Shown piece by piece: positions 31,303 to 40,236 of a stretch of 40,956 bases of DNA (within the stretch, counting starts at the first letter, position 1; each line of letters starts with the position of its first letter). A program made the translations under genes and the position numbers. Below the pieces are notes generated by a model. That model saw nothing but the letters and a program-made list of their open reading frames with translations. It was not told the origin of the DNA and ran no database searches. The DNA comes from CAZJHX01 sp964545715. Its GTDB lineage: Bacteria > Myxococcota_A > UBA9042 > GCA-2863065. Where the stretch lies: NCBI GenBank assembly GCA_964545715.1, contig CAZJHX010000095.1, positions 1 through 40,956 of the forward strand. The letters are read 5' to 3'.

Positions 31303-33288
31303 ATGACGCAACGTGGTTTTCTTGTCTGCTCCCTGCTCCTCGTCGGACTGCTGGGCTGTGGTGACAGCGGCGGCACCGAGGCCGCGCCCGTCGCGGACGA
31401 TGAGCCGTCGACCACGGGTGACGATCCCATCGACGACACGACGGACGAGCCCGAGCCCCTGAAGTTCTGCGACGGCGCTACCCGCTTTCTGTACGACCCG
31501 GTTGACGGGGACGAGCTCGGCGCCTTTCCCGACGACTTCTACGCCAAGGCGTCTGATGTCACGCCGACCGGGCTGCGCGTCGACTTCACTGACAACAACA
31601 CCGCCTGGGTGGAGGACGTCCCGGCCAACTTCCGGCAGAACGTCTACCAATTGAACGACCTGGACGGCTTCGGCACGACCGCCGGGGTGTTCTTTCGGTT
31701 CAATAATCCGGTGGGTGACTGGCCCAGCGGCTATCCCAAGTCGCTGGATGTCGACGCCGTGCGCTTTGTGCAGATCGACGAGCAGGGGGTCGCGACCGAT
31801 GTCGCGTTTGAGGTGCAGTACGTCGATGACGGCACCACAGCGGTCGTGATTCCGATGGTGCCGCTGCGCCCCAAAACCCGGCATGGGGTTGTGGTGACGA
31901 CGGCCATGAAGGCCATGGACAAGGACTGCATCAGCCCCGGTCCCGTCATGCAGTCGCTGCTGGAGGGCACCGCCACGGACCCGAAGCTGGCGCCGCTGAT
32001 CCCGCGCTACGTAGAGCTGCTGGCGGCGACCGGCCTGCGCGCCGACGAGGTCAGCGTGGCCACCGTGTTCACGACCCAGAGCGTGACGGATCAGGCGCTG
32101 CTGGTGGTGGACGACATCGCGTCGCGCTCCTGGGGCTGGGTCGGCGAGGGCCCCAAGTGTGAGGTCAAGCCCGACTTCCGTGAGTGCACCGGGCACTTCG
32201 AGGGCGCCGACTACCGCGACGGCGACGGCGTCTTCGTGGACGGCACCCCGCAAAAGACGCTCAAGTACCCGGTCTCGGTGTGGCTGCCGTCCGAGGGCGA
32301 AGGCCCCTTCCCGACCGTGGTCTTTGGACACGGCATCGGCGGCGACCGCTTTCAGGGAGCGTTGTTTGCGGCCGAGCTGGCGTCTCAGTTCGGCTTTGCG
32401 CTGGTAGCCATCGATGCCACAGCGCACGGCGATCACCCGGCCGGGAGCGGCGGTGGCGGTCAGCTGGACGTTATGCAGTTCTTCGGCATCAACATCCTGA
32501 CCCAGCAGCTGGACGGGCTGGTGCTGCGCGACAACTGGCGCCAGGCGTCCTTCGACAAGCTGCAGTTGGTGCATGTGCTGATGGACGCGCCGGACGTGAC
32601 GGGGGACGGCGCGGCGGACATCGACCTCGACCGCATGACCTATCTGGGCGTGAGCCTGGGCGGCATCATGGGCGGCGAGTTCATGGCGCTCACGGACCGC
32701 ATCGGGGCGGGTGTTCTGGACGTGTGCGGGGGCCGCCTGACGTCGATCATCACCGACAGCCAGCAGTTTGGCGGGCTGGTCACCCTCGCGGCGGCGGGCG
32801 CCAGCGAGGGGCAGGTCTTCCGCTTCTTCCAGCTGGCGCAGACGCTGGTGGAGCGTGGGGATATCGCCAACTTTGCACCGCATATTCTCAGCGACCGCCT
32901 GCCCGGGACCGGGGATCGCATCCCGCAGGCGCTGCTGCAGATCGCGATCGGTGACGAGACCATCCCCAACTCGGCCAGCTGGTATCTGACGCGCGCCATG
33001 CATCTGCCCCAACTGGCCCCGGTGGTGGCGCCCGTCGACATCGTGGAGCAGGTCACCGAGCTGCCTGTCGCGGGAAACATCGCCGACGGAGCCGCGACGG
33101 CCGGGATGTTCCAGTTTGATCGCGTCTCGTACGGGCCCACGGGCTCGCCCTCCGCCTCCCAGCACGGCTCGGTGCCCGGCAGCGCGCAGGCTCTTCTGCA
33201 GTCGGTCCACTTTCTTCAGACCTGGTTCAACGACGGCGTCAGCGAGATCCTGGACCCATACGCCGAGCTGAACACGCCGCCGCTGTAG
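31303..33288 (+). CDS. VolA-like extracellular lipase/esterase lipoprotein
   Basis: The 661-residue lipoprotein has a GAGGTGG ribosome site and lipobox LLGC (C19). An acidic Asp/Thr-rich spacer follows (about 27-50). The N-terminal domain resembles the bacterial virulence-factor lipase N-terminal domain (FPDDFYAKASD, RFNNPV). The alpha/beta hydrolase core has the oxyanion strand VVFGHGIGGDR and nucleophile S451 in GVSLGG. A late His in PSASQHGSVPG is a candidate for the triad. It is probably surface-anchored and acts on phospholipid or triglyceride. Two alternative long frames cover this region but lack coding features. Confidence 0.88.
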   Translation: MTQRGFLVCSLLLVGLLGCGDSGGTEAAPVADDEPSTTGDDPIDDTTDEPEPLKFCDGATRFLYDPVDGDELGAFPDDFYAKASDVTPTGLRVDFTDNNTAWVEDVPANFRQNVYQLNDLDGFGTTAGVFFRFNNPVGDWPSGYPKSLDVDAVRFVQIDEQGVATDVAFEVQYVDDGTTAVVIPMVPLRPKTRHGVVVTTAMKAMDKDCISPGPVMQSLLEGTATDPKLAPLIPRYVELLAATGLRADEVSVATVFTTQSVTDQALLVVDDIASRSWGWVGEGPKCEVKPDFRECTGHFEGADYRDGDGVFVDGTPQKTLKYPVSVWLPSEGEGPFPTVVFGHGIGGDRFQGALFAAELASQFGFALVAIDATAHGDHPAGSGGGGQLDVMQFFGINILTQQLDGLVLRDNWRQASFDKLQLVHVLMDAPDVTGDGAADIDLDRMTYLGVSLGGIMGGEFMALTDRIGAGVLDVCGGRLTSIITDSQQFGGLVTLAAAGASEGQVFRFFQLAQTLVERGDIANFAPHILSDRLPGTGDRIPQALLQIAIGDETIPNSASWYLTRAMHLPQLAPVVAPVDIVEQVTELPVAGNIADGAATAGMFQFDRVSYGPTGSPSASQHGSVPGSAQALLQSVHFLQTWFNDGVSEILDPYAELNTPPL

Positions 33289-33291
33289 ACC

Positions 33292-34413
33292 GTGACCATC
33301 TCTGTCGAAAACCTGGTCGTCGGCGCCGGACCCTCCGGCCTTGCGGTCGGCGCGTGCCTTCAGGCGCGGGGCCTTGGGGCGACGCTGCTCGACAAGGCCT
33401 CGGCCGTCGGGTGGACGTGGCGCAATCACTACGAGCGGCTGCACCTGCACACCTGCAAGAAGCACTCATCGCTGCCATATCTGCCGTTTCCGGACGACTA
33501 TCCGACGTATCCGTCCCGGCGGCAGGTGGTGGATTACCTGGAGGCGTATGCCCGGACCCTGAACACGGCGCCACAGCTGGGCGTGACGGTACAGAACGCA
33601 GCGCCGGTGGGCGACCGATGGCTGGTGAAGACGGACGCGGGCGACTATCAGACCCGGCGCCTGATCATGGCGTCCGGCTACAACCGCGTCCCGCACGTGC
33701 CCTCGTGGCCGGACGACGAGCGCTTTGGCGGTGAGCGGCTGCACAGCTCAGAATACGGCAGCGGTCGCGCCTTCGCGGGCAAGCGGGTCCTGGTGGTCGG
33801 CAGCGGCAACTCGGGCGCTGAGATCGCGATCGATCTGTGGGAGTGCGGCGCGCGGCCCTGGATGTGCATTCGCGGGCCCGTGCATGTGACGCAGCGCGAT
33901 CCGTTCGGCATTCCGGCCCAGGTGCACGGTCTCGCCATGGCAAAGCTGCCGGTGGCCGTCGCCGACAAGCTGGCGCTGATGGTGCTGAAGTACACCGTTG
34001 GCGACCTCAGCCGCTGGGGCATCGTGCGGCCCGAGATCGGCCCGGTCGCGGGAGTCATCGAGCTTGGGCGGGTGCCGCTGATCGACGTGGGCACGGTCGC
34101 GCTGATCAAGCAGGGCGCTATTGGCGTCGTGCCCGGCATCGAGCGTTTTCACGAGGACTCGATCACCTTCGTGAACGGGGACCAGCTGCCGTTTGACGCG
34201 GTCGTGACAGCGACCGGCTATCGCGCCGGACTCAGCGACTTTCTGGAGGGCGCGGACGACCTGGTCAACGATCGCGGTTATCCCCGGGAGCACGGTGCGC
34301 AGGTGCGGCCGGGGCTGTTCTTTGTCGGGTACTCCAACCCCCCGACGGGTTTTCTACGGGAGATCGGGTTGGAAGCGCAGCGGGTGGCGGACGCTATCGC
34401 GCGGGAGGTGTAA
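33292..34413 (+). CDS. Flavin-containing monooxygenase-type oxidoreductase
   Basis: The 373-residue protein starts GTG 3 bases after the lipase stop. It has an FAD site GAGPSGLAVG (11-20), an NADPH site VVGSGNSGAEIA (G170, G172, G175) and the FMO signature F-x-G-x3-H-x3-Y (F145, G147, H151, Y155). It would hydroxylate a soft nucleophile or perform a Baeyer-Villiger oxidation, or reduce a partner. It abuts the Rieske oxygenase gene (TAATG overlap of one base), which suggests a shared pathway, perhaps as a reductase or second oxidation step. Confidence 0.9.
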   Translation: MTISVENLVVGAGPSGLAVGACLQARGLGATLLDKASAVGWTWRNHYERLHLHTCKKHSSLPYLPFPDDYPTYPSRRQVVDYLEAYARTLNTAPQLGVTVQNAAPVGDRWLVKTDAGDYQTRRLIMASGYNRVPHVPSWPDDERFGGERLHSSEYGSGRAFAGKRVLVVGSGNSGAEIAIDLWECGARPWMCIRGPVHVTQRDPFGIPAQVHGLAMAKLPVAVADKLALMVLKYTVGDLSRWGIVRPEIGPVAGVIELGRVPLIDVGTVALIKQGAIGVVPGIERFHEDSITFVNGDQLPFDAVVTATGYRAGLSDFLEGADDLVNDRGYPREHGAQVRPGLFFVGYSNPPTGFLREIGLEAQRVADAIAREV

Positions 34414-35402
34414 TGGCGGGGCGCCTGGATCACTGGCATCCGGTTTATCTGAGCGCGGACCTGCGCAAGGAGCCGGTGTGCGTGACGCTGGACGGGCGGG
34501 CGATCGCGCTGTTTCGCACCGAGTGGGGGCAGGTCGGCGCGCTGCCGGATGAGTGCATTCATCGCCGCATGCGGCTGTCCACGGGCACAGTCGAAGGCGG
34601 CGAGTTGGTGTGCCCGTACCACGCCTGGCGCTACACGGTCTCTGGCGACGTCACGAGCCCGGCCAACCCCAAGCTGAGCGTGCGTGCCGACTGCTTTGAG
34701 GCGGTGGAGCAGCACGGGGCGATCTGGATCCGCAACGGCGGCGCGGCTACCGAGTTTCCGCGCATCGACACCGCGGGGATGCGGTTTGCGTGCGGTCTGA
34801 GCCATCGGGTGAAGGCGCCCATGCCGCTGGTGCTCGACAACTTTGTGGAGGTGGAGCACACGCCCGGCACCCACGCGCTGCTCGGGTACGATCCGGCGCG
34901 CATGGCCGAGATCACGACCCGGCTGGAGGCTGAGGAGCGGTCTGTGCGCGTCATCAACGAGGGGCCTCAAAAGGCCCTGCCGAAGTTTGTGGAGCTGTTC
35001 TTCGGCATCCGGAGCACAGACACCTTTGTCGACGACTGGACCACCTTCTTCTCGCCTGTCTACAGCGTGTACGAGCACTATTGGAAGGACCCGGGCACGG
35101 GCGAGCGGCGTGGCGATCACCTGCGCACGGCCGTGTTCTTCAACCCGGTTGATGAAGACGAGACCGAGCTGTGGACGTTTACCTGGACGTCGGCGTCCCG
35201 CTTTGGGCGCCTGGGGCTCAACATGGTCGCGCAGCCGCTGATCAAGCACCTGGTGGACTATGAGATCCGGCTGGACAAGGCGATGATCGAGTCGCTGGCC
35301 GACAAGAGCACCGACCTGCGCGGCATGAAGCTGGGGCGCTTCGATCAGGTGCTGGGCTACAACCGCAAGCGCATCGCGGCCATCTACGAGGGGGGCCGAT
35401 GA
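34413..35402 (+). CDS. Rieske-type aromatic-ring/amine oxygenase alpha subunit
   Basis: The 329-residue protein has the Rieske [2Fe-2S] site C48-x-H50-x16-C67-x2-H70 (ECIHRR and CPYHAW). The mononuclear iron site is in DNFVEVEHTPGTHALLG with H149 and H154, preceded by D142/E146. This layout is that of Rieske non-haem oxygenases such as phthalate dioxygenase and vanillate demethylase. No ferredoxin or reductase subunit is coded alongside, unless the neighbouring flavoprotein supplies electrons. The substrate is unknown. The start overlaps the upstream stop by one base. Confidence 0.92.
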   Translation: MAGRLDHWHPVYLSADLRKEPVCVTLDGRAIALFRTEWGQVGALPDECIHRRMRLSTGTVEGGELVCPYHAWRYTVSGDVTSPANPKLSVRADCFEAVEQHGAIWIRNGGAATEFPRIDTAGMRFACGLSHRVKAPMPLVLDNFVEVEHTPGTHALLGYDPARMAEITTRLEAEERSVRVINEGPQKALPKFVELFFGIRSTDTFVDDWTTFFSPVYSVYEHYWKDPGTGERRGDHLRTAVFFNPVDEDETELWTFTWTSASRFGRLGLNMVAQPLIKHLVDYEIRLDKAMIESLADKSTDLRGMKLGRFDQVLGYNRKRIAAIYEGGR

Positions 35403-36460
35403 GCGTGCCGCTGTCGGCGCTGACGACGCTCGGCGTGGGAGGGCCGGCCCGCCGGGTGGTCGACTGTCCGGACGACGCGGCGTTGTGCGCTGCGCTGGAG
35501 ACGGCGGCCAAGGACGGGCTGCCCACGTTTGTACTGGGCGGCGGCAGCAATCTGCTGGTGGCGGACGCGGGCTATGACGGGGTGGTCATCCGAGTGACCA
35601 ACACGGCGGTCGGGGCGCTGCCGATGGGTGATCGCGTCCGGATCCAGGTCGGCGCGGGCGTGCGTTGGGACGATCTCGTCGCGCTGAGCGTGCAGCGCGG
35701 AGACGCCGGCCTGGAGTGCTTGAGCGGCATCCCAGGCAACGTCGGCGCGGCCCCGATTCAGAATGTCGGCGCGTATGGCCAGGAGGTCAGTGAGACGATC
35801 GACGAGGTGATCGCGCTTGACCGGGCCACGGGGGCGACGCGGCGGTTTACTAACGACGCGTGCGGCTTCGGGTACCGCACCAGCCACTTCAAGGGGGACT
35901 GGCTGGACCGTTATGTCGTCACCGGCGTGAGCTTCGTCCTGAGGCCGAGCGGGCCGCCGACGCTGCGGTATGGCCAGCTTCAAGCCCGGTTTGACGGGAC
36001 GCCGACGCTGGCCCAGGTGCGTGAGACCGTGCTGGACATCCGGCGCGCCAAGTCGATGGTGTACGACCCGTCCGACCCCAACCATCGCAGCGCGGGCTCG
36101 TTTTTTATGAACCCGGTCATTGCGACCGCGGATGTGAGCGCCGTCCTGAAACACGTCTCCGACCTTGGGCTGGACCCCGATCAGCTGCCGCAATACCCGG
36201 CGGGTGAGGGCGCCACCAAGCTGTCGGCTGCCTGGCTGATCGAGCGGTCGGGCTTTGATCGTGGCTTTACGAAAGGGGCGGCGGGCCTGTCGACCAATCA
36301 CTGCCTGGCCCTGGTCAACAACGGCGCTGCGACGGCCGCCGATCTGGTGGCGCTGGCGCGAACCGTGCGGCAGGGCGTGCGCGCCAAGATGGGCGTAACC
36401 TTGTGGCCCGAGCCGCGTTTTATCGGGTTTGAACAGAGCGTTGAGGAGCTGCTGGCATGA
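35399..36460 (+). CDS. murB: UDP-N-acetylmuramate dehydrogenase
   Basis: The 353-residue enzyme has the FAD-binding GGGSNLLVAD, GIPGNVGAAPIQNVGAYGQEV, the catalytic Ser region AGSFFMNPV, and the C-terminal EPRFIGF. It reduces UDP-GlcNAc-enolpyruvate to UDP-MurNAc in peptidoglycan synthesis. The order TLGVGGPA, SNLLV, GAYGQEV is that of type I MurB. Its start overlaps the Rieske gene's stop by 4 bp (ATGA), which is an odd neighbour for a cell-wall gene since no mur or div genes are adjacent. Confidence 0.96.
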   Translation: MSVPLSALTTLGVGGPARRVVDCPDDAALCAALETAAKDGLPTFVLGGGSNLLVADAGYDGVVIRVTNTAVGALPMGDRVRIQVGAGVRWDDLVALSVQRGDAGLECLSGIPGNVGAAPIQNVGAYGQEVSETIDEVIALDRATGATRRFTNDACGFGYRTSHFKGDWLDRYVVTGVSFVLRPSGPPTLRYGQLQARFDGTPTLAQVRETVLDIRRAKSMVYDPSDPNHRSAGSFFMNPVIATADVSAVLKHVSDLGLDPDQLPQYPAGEGATKLSAAWLIERSGFDRGFTKGAAGLSTNHCLALVNNGAATAADLVALARTVRQGVRAKMGVTLWPEPRFIGFEQSVEELLA

Positions 36461-36876
36461 CGGTGATTTCAGCTGAGATCGGCCTGACCACACGCGGTCA
36501 TGGCGACATTATCGACATCACGGGTCAGACGCAGCGCGCGGTGGACGACAGCGGGCTGGCGGCGGGCACGGTGACGCTGTTCTGCCCAGGCTCGACCGGC
36601 AGCCTGACCACGATCGAGTTTGAGCCGGGCGTGGTGTCGGACATGAACAGGCTGTTCGATGAGCTCGCGTCGCCCGATCGCGAGTACAAGCATCACCTGA
36701 CCTGGAACGACGACAACGGCCACAGCCACGTGCGCGCCGGCCTGCTCGGGCCCAGCCTTGTCGTGCCGTTTGTGGGTGGTCGCCTGACGCTGGGCACCTG
36801 GCAGCAGATCGTGTTCGTGGACTTCGACACGCGTGGTCGATCGCGCCGGATTGTGGCGCAGTTGATGGGCGAGTAG
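36457..36876 (+). CDS. yjbQ: YjbQ-family (UPF0047) protein
   Basis: The 139-residue protein matches UPF0047/YjbQ: DITGQTQRAVDDSGLAAG, VTLFCPGSTGSLTTIEFEPG, HVRAGLLGPSLVVPFVGGRLTLGTWQQIVFVDFD. Members are reported to give thiamine-phosphate synthase activity, but the physiological role is not settled. Overlap of 4 bp with murB (ATGA) indicates translational coupling. Confidence 0.93.
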   Translation: MTVISAEIGLTTRGHGDIIDITGQTQRAVDDSGLAAGTVTLFCPGSTGSLTTIEFEPGVVSDMNRLFDELASPDREYKHHLTWNDDNGHSHVRAGLLGPSLVVPFVGGRLTLGTWQQIVFVDFDTRGRSRRIVAQLMGE

Positions 36877-36882
36877 TCCACC

Positions 36883-38376
36883 TCAGTGCACGGGGCAGAC
36901 CACTAACGGGCCGAAGTCCTGCCGGCCGCGACACCGATATTTCTTGAGCGTCGGCGCCCGCAGCGTGTCGTACACCGTGACCTTGCGCCGCTTTGGGGGC
37001 GGGGCAGGGCGCTCTGAGGCGCGCGCGGTCATGGCGTCCATGTCGCCGTAGCGGCGCATCAAGTCGGTCATGAAGCGATACTCGAAGCCGGGCGCCGCGC
37101 GGATCTGCAGCCCGTTGGCCACGATCCAGTCGGTCATCTCCGCCTTGTGCTCGTACGCGATGCCGTAGTCGGCGCTGGCGCCGCCGTTGTCGATGAGGCT
37201 GCCTCGAAAGGCGCCGAGGTTGCTGACATGCGCGAAGCACAGTACCGCGGCGATGGTCGCGGCGACATAACGACCCCAGCGCGGTCCGTGGTCCGCGAGT
37301 GCGCCCAGCGGCAGCGCCATCAGCAGGAAGGGGATGGGATACAAGATGATGAAGTAGTGCGGAAAGACCCGCTCCATGCGCAGCAGCAGATAGATGCCGA
37401 CGTAGCCGACGATCCACGCCAGGGCGATGACAGAGGCGCCGTCGCGACGCGAGAAGCCGACCCAGGCCAGCGCGAACAGGCCGGTGAAGAGCAGCGCCTT
37501 GCCCGCGAACCCGGCCCATCGCAGCGGGCGTGAGGTGATGGTCGCGGCGGCCTCTGCGCCCACCGAGTAGTCCAGCGCGGTGCCGGCCGACACATAACCC
37601 GTCCAGGCGGCGGGATCGAGTGACCAGGACTTGGGTTTCTCGCGTGCCGAGCCGTCCGCGCGCTTGCCGGCGGCCATCTGGCGCATGCCCTGAATGTCCG
37701 ACCACTCGTGCGCGCGCTGGTACTGGATGTACGGCCACAAGGTGATTCCGGCAGCCACGATCCCGCCGGCCAGCCAGACCCAGTTGATGGTGCGCCAGCG
37801 CCAAAGAACCAGCGCGGCGGCCACAAGGATGACGGCGAATGCCGAGAAATGCAGCTGAAACAAAGCGCACAGGACCACGGGTCCCGCGGCGATCCAGCGC
37901 GTCTTGGGGCGCTCCCACGTCACGAACAAAAGCCACAGCGTCACTATCGAGAACAGCGGCAGGCAGTCCTGGGCCCACAGCTTTCGCCCGTACAAGACCG
38001 GCCAGGTCGCGCAGCCGTAAAAGGCGGTAGCGATAAACGCCGTTGTCTCGCCAAAGCGCCTTCTGAGCAGAAAGAAAGTGGCAAAAACGGACAGCAGGCT
38101 GGTGAGCCCGACCAGGGCGCCGGTCACAAACAGCGGGTCGACGTCGATGAGGGCGGGCAGGGCGGTGAGGTAGATGAACAGCGGCGGATTGTGCACGCCC
38201 ACGGAGCTGACCAGGCCGACCTGGGGGAGCGCCTTGCCCTCGGCCAGCGGCAGCGCCAGGTGGATGGCGACGGCCTCGTCCCCCTTGAACTCCATGAGTC
38301 CGAGGTCGCCGAAACGCAACACCGCGGCCACAACGATGACCGCGGCCAGGGCGGTCCATTTGAAGGGCCTGCGCAT
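36883..38376 (-). CDS. GT39-type (PMT_2) membrane glycosyltransferase
   Basis: The 497-residue protein has about 11 hydrophobic spans. The first periplasmic loop holds the catalytic acidic motif MEFKGDEAVAIH, followed by GVHNPPLFIYLTALP, both typical of dolichyl-phosphate-mannose or ArnT-like transferases that use a lipid-linked sugar. The C-terminal soluble region (about 380-497) is Arg-rich with a single late Cys pair. It probably glycosylates lipid A, a protein or a polysaccharide; the acceptor is unknown. Its start and that of the divergent cyclase are 18 bp apart. Confidence 0.85.
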   Translation of the reverse strand: MRRPFKWTALAAVIVVAAVLRFGDLGLMEFKGDEAVAIHLALPLAEGKALPQVGLVSSVGVHNPPLFIYLTALPALIDVDPLFVTGALVGLTSLLSVFATFFLLRRRFGETTAFIATAFYGCATWPVLYGRKLWAQDCLPLFSIVTLWLLFVTWERPKTRWIAAGPVVLCALFQLHFSAFAVILVAAALVLWRWRTINWVWLAGGIVAAGITLWPYIQYQRAHEWSDIQGMRQMAAGKRADGSAREKPKSWSLDPAAWTGYVSAGTALDYSVGAEAAATITSRPLRWAGFAGKALLFTGLFALAWVGFSRRDGASVIALAWIVGYVGIYLLLRMERVFPHYFIILYPIPFLLMALPLGALADHGPRWGRYVAATIAAVLCFAHVSNLGAFRGSLIDNGGASADYGIAYEHKAEMTDWIVANGLQIRAAPGFEYRFMTDLMRRYGDMDAMTARASERPAPPPKRRKVTVYDTLRAPTLKKYRCRGRQDFGPLVVCPVH

Positions 38377-38394
38377 GCGGCATACTGTGCCCCG

Positions 38395-40236
38395 ATGGCC
38401 GCGTGGATGAAAGGGGCCGCTGTCGTGTTGGCGGCGGTCGGGCTGGCGCTGGTGTTTGCGGCCGGAGGCGGTCAGAAGCGCTATGACCGCGCCTTCCTCG
38501 ATCTGTGGCACAACCTGGCGGGCGCGCGGCACACGGCCGAGCACGTGGCGCTGGTGGTGATCGACAAAGAGACGCTGGCCGCCCACAAAGACGAGCCGCT
38601 GGTCACGTGGGGACCGTATTTTGCCAAGGCGATCAAGGTGCTGCGTGACGCGGGTGTCCCGGTCATCGCGATCGACTTTCACTTCGGCGTGAGCCTGGAA
38701 GAGTGGCTCAGCCGCATGGGGCTGGAGGCGCGCGAGCTGTCCCGCACCTACGACGCGCCGCTTCGGGAGCAGCTTGCGGGCGGGGGCGTGATCCTGGCGG
38801 CGGGCTACGACGTCTCGTCCTCGGGCGAGGAGAGCCTGGTTCTGCCGTCGGAGGAGACGGTGTTCTCGCTGCCACACCAGGGAGCGGACATCGGGCTGGC
38901 CAACCTGGTGCCCGATGAGGATGGCGTGATTCGGCACTATGTGGGCGCCGTCGAGGCGGCCGAGGGCGAGGACCCGTGGCTGACGCTGGGTGCGCTGGCG
39001 GCTCAGCGCGCGGGCGCCTCGGGACCGGCGGTGGCGGCCACAACGCTGGCGGCGATCCCGTGGATCGGTCCGCCCGGCTCCGTACAGCGTGTGTCGTTCT
39101 CGGCCTTGTTGAAGCCCGGGGCGTCGGGTGACGCGGTGGTCAAGGGTCTGGCGGGCAAGGTGGTGATCATCGCCTCGGACAACCTGTCCGTCCACGACGC
39201 ACACTTCACGCCGTACGACTCGGGCTTTCTGACCGGCGGCTCGCGCCAGATCATGATCGGCGCGGAGATTCAGGCCAACGTGATCGAGGCGCTGGTAAGC
39301 GGGCGGTCGCTTACCAGCGCACCCTGGTGGGCGGCCACGCTGCTGCTGGTGCTGATCGTGGGCGCCGGCGTGGCGGCGGGCTTTCGTCTGGGGCCGGTGG
39401 CAGGCGTCACGGTCAACCTGCTGCTGATGGCCGTCGTGCCCGCGGTCGCCTACGCGTGCTTTCTGTCGGACGTGGTGTTGCCGGTGGGGGCCGCGCATCT
39501 GGGGCTGACTCTGGGGTTTGTAGGCACGCTCGGGGTGCGCCTGACCGGTGAGCAGCGGCGCCGCAAAGACCTGGTGGACCTGTTTGGGCGGTACGTCTCG
39601 GACGACGTGGTGGACATGCTGGTCAGCAGCGGTCGCGTGCCGGACCTGGGCGGCGAGTCGGTGGCGGTGACCGTGCTGTTCATGGATATCCGCAACTTCA
39701 CGACGATCGCCGAGCGGCTGCAGCCTCACGATGTCGTGGCCATGCTCAACGCGTCTTTTGGTCGGATCGTGGCGCCTGTGCTCGATCGCGGTGGCACCGT
39801 AGACAAGTTCATGGGCGACGGGATGATGGCGGTCTTCGGCTCGCCGGTGCCGTACGAGGATCACGCGCGGCGGGCGGTTTTGGCGGCGCTGGAAATCGAT
39901 CGCTGCGCTCAGGAGTTTGTGGCGTGGATGAGCGACAATCTGGACAGCGAGTCGTTGCCTGACTTTGCGATTGGCGTCGGGCTGCACACGGGGCCGGCGG
40001 TGACGGGCAACCTGGGCTCGCCGCGCCGGATGCAGTTTACGGCCATCGGCGATACCGTGAACACGGCGTCGCGCATCGAGGGCCTGACCAAGACCCTGGG
40101 CGTGCGGGTCGCGATCAGCGCTGAGACGGCGGCCGCGGCCGGTGGCGGGCTGAGGTTGGGACGCTGTGATGAGATGCACGTGAAGGGTCGCTCGGCGGCT
40201 GTCACGGTGCATGAGCTGTTGGGAGTGGATGAATGA
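38395..40236 (+). CDS. CHASE2-domain class III adenylate cyclase
   Basis: The 613-residue membrane protein has an N-terminal anchor, a periplasmic CHASE2 domain (about 30-300; VALVVIDKETL, VIAIDFHFG), then two or three transmembrane helices (about 305-385). The cytosolic cyclase domain has metal ligands D431 (LFMDIRNF) and D475 (KFMGDG), adenine-selecting K471, and IGDTVNTASR. All catalytic positions are intact, so it should make cAMP in response to an envelope signal. CATACT lies 8 bases before the ATG and no Shine-Dalgarno is seen. Its stop overlaps the FecR-like gene by 4 bp. Confidence 0.94.
   Translation: MAAWMKGAAVVLAAVGLALVFAAGGGQKRYDRAFLDLWHNLAGARHTAEHVALVVIDKETLAAHKDEPLVTWGPYFAKAIKVLRDAGVPVIAIDFHFGVSLEEWLSRMGLEARELSRTYDAPLREQLAGGGVILAAGYDVSSSGEESLVLPSEETVFSLPHQGADIGLANLVPDEDGVIRHYVGAVEAAEGEDPWLTLGALAAQRAGASGPAVAATTLAAIPWIGPPGSVQRVSFSALLKPGASGDAVVKGLAGKVVIIASDNLSVHDAHFTPYDSGFLTGGSRQIMIGAEIQANVIEALVSGRSLTSAPWWAATLLLVLIVGAGVAAGFRLGPVAGVTVNLLLMAVVPAVAYACFLSDVVLPVGAAHLGLTLGFVGTLGVRLTGEQRRRKDLVDLFGRYVSDDVVDMLVSSGRVPDLGGESVAVTVLFMDIRNFTTIAERLQPHDVVAMLNASFGRIVAPVLDRGGTVDKFMGDGMMAVFGSPVPYEDHARRAVLAALEIDRCAQEFVAWMSDNLDSESLPDFAIGVGLHTGPAVTGNLGSPRRMQFTAIGDTVNTASRIEGLTKTLGVRVAISAETAAAAGGGLRLGRCDEMHVKGRSAAVTVHELLGVDE

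Noticed and set aside
30940..33465. An 841-codon minus-strand frame opposite the lipase
   Set aside because: Arg/His/Ala-rich translation with no motif; it is the complement of a well-supported lipoprotein gene.
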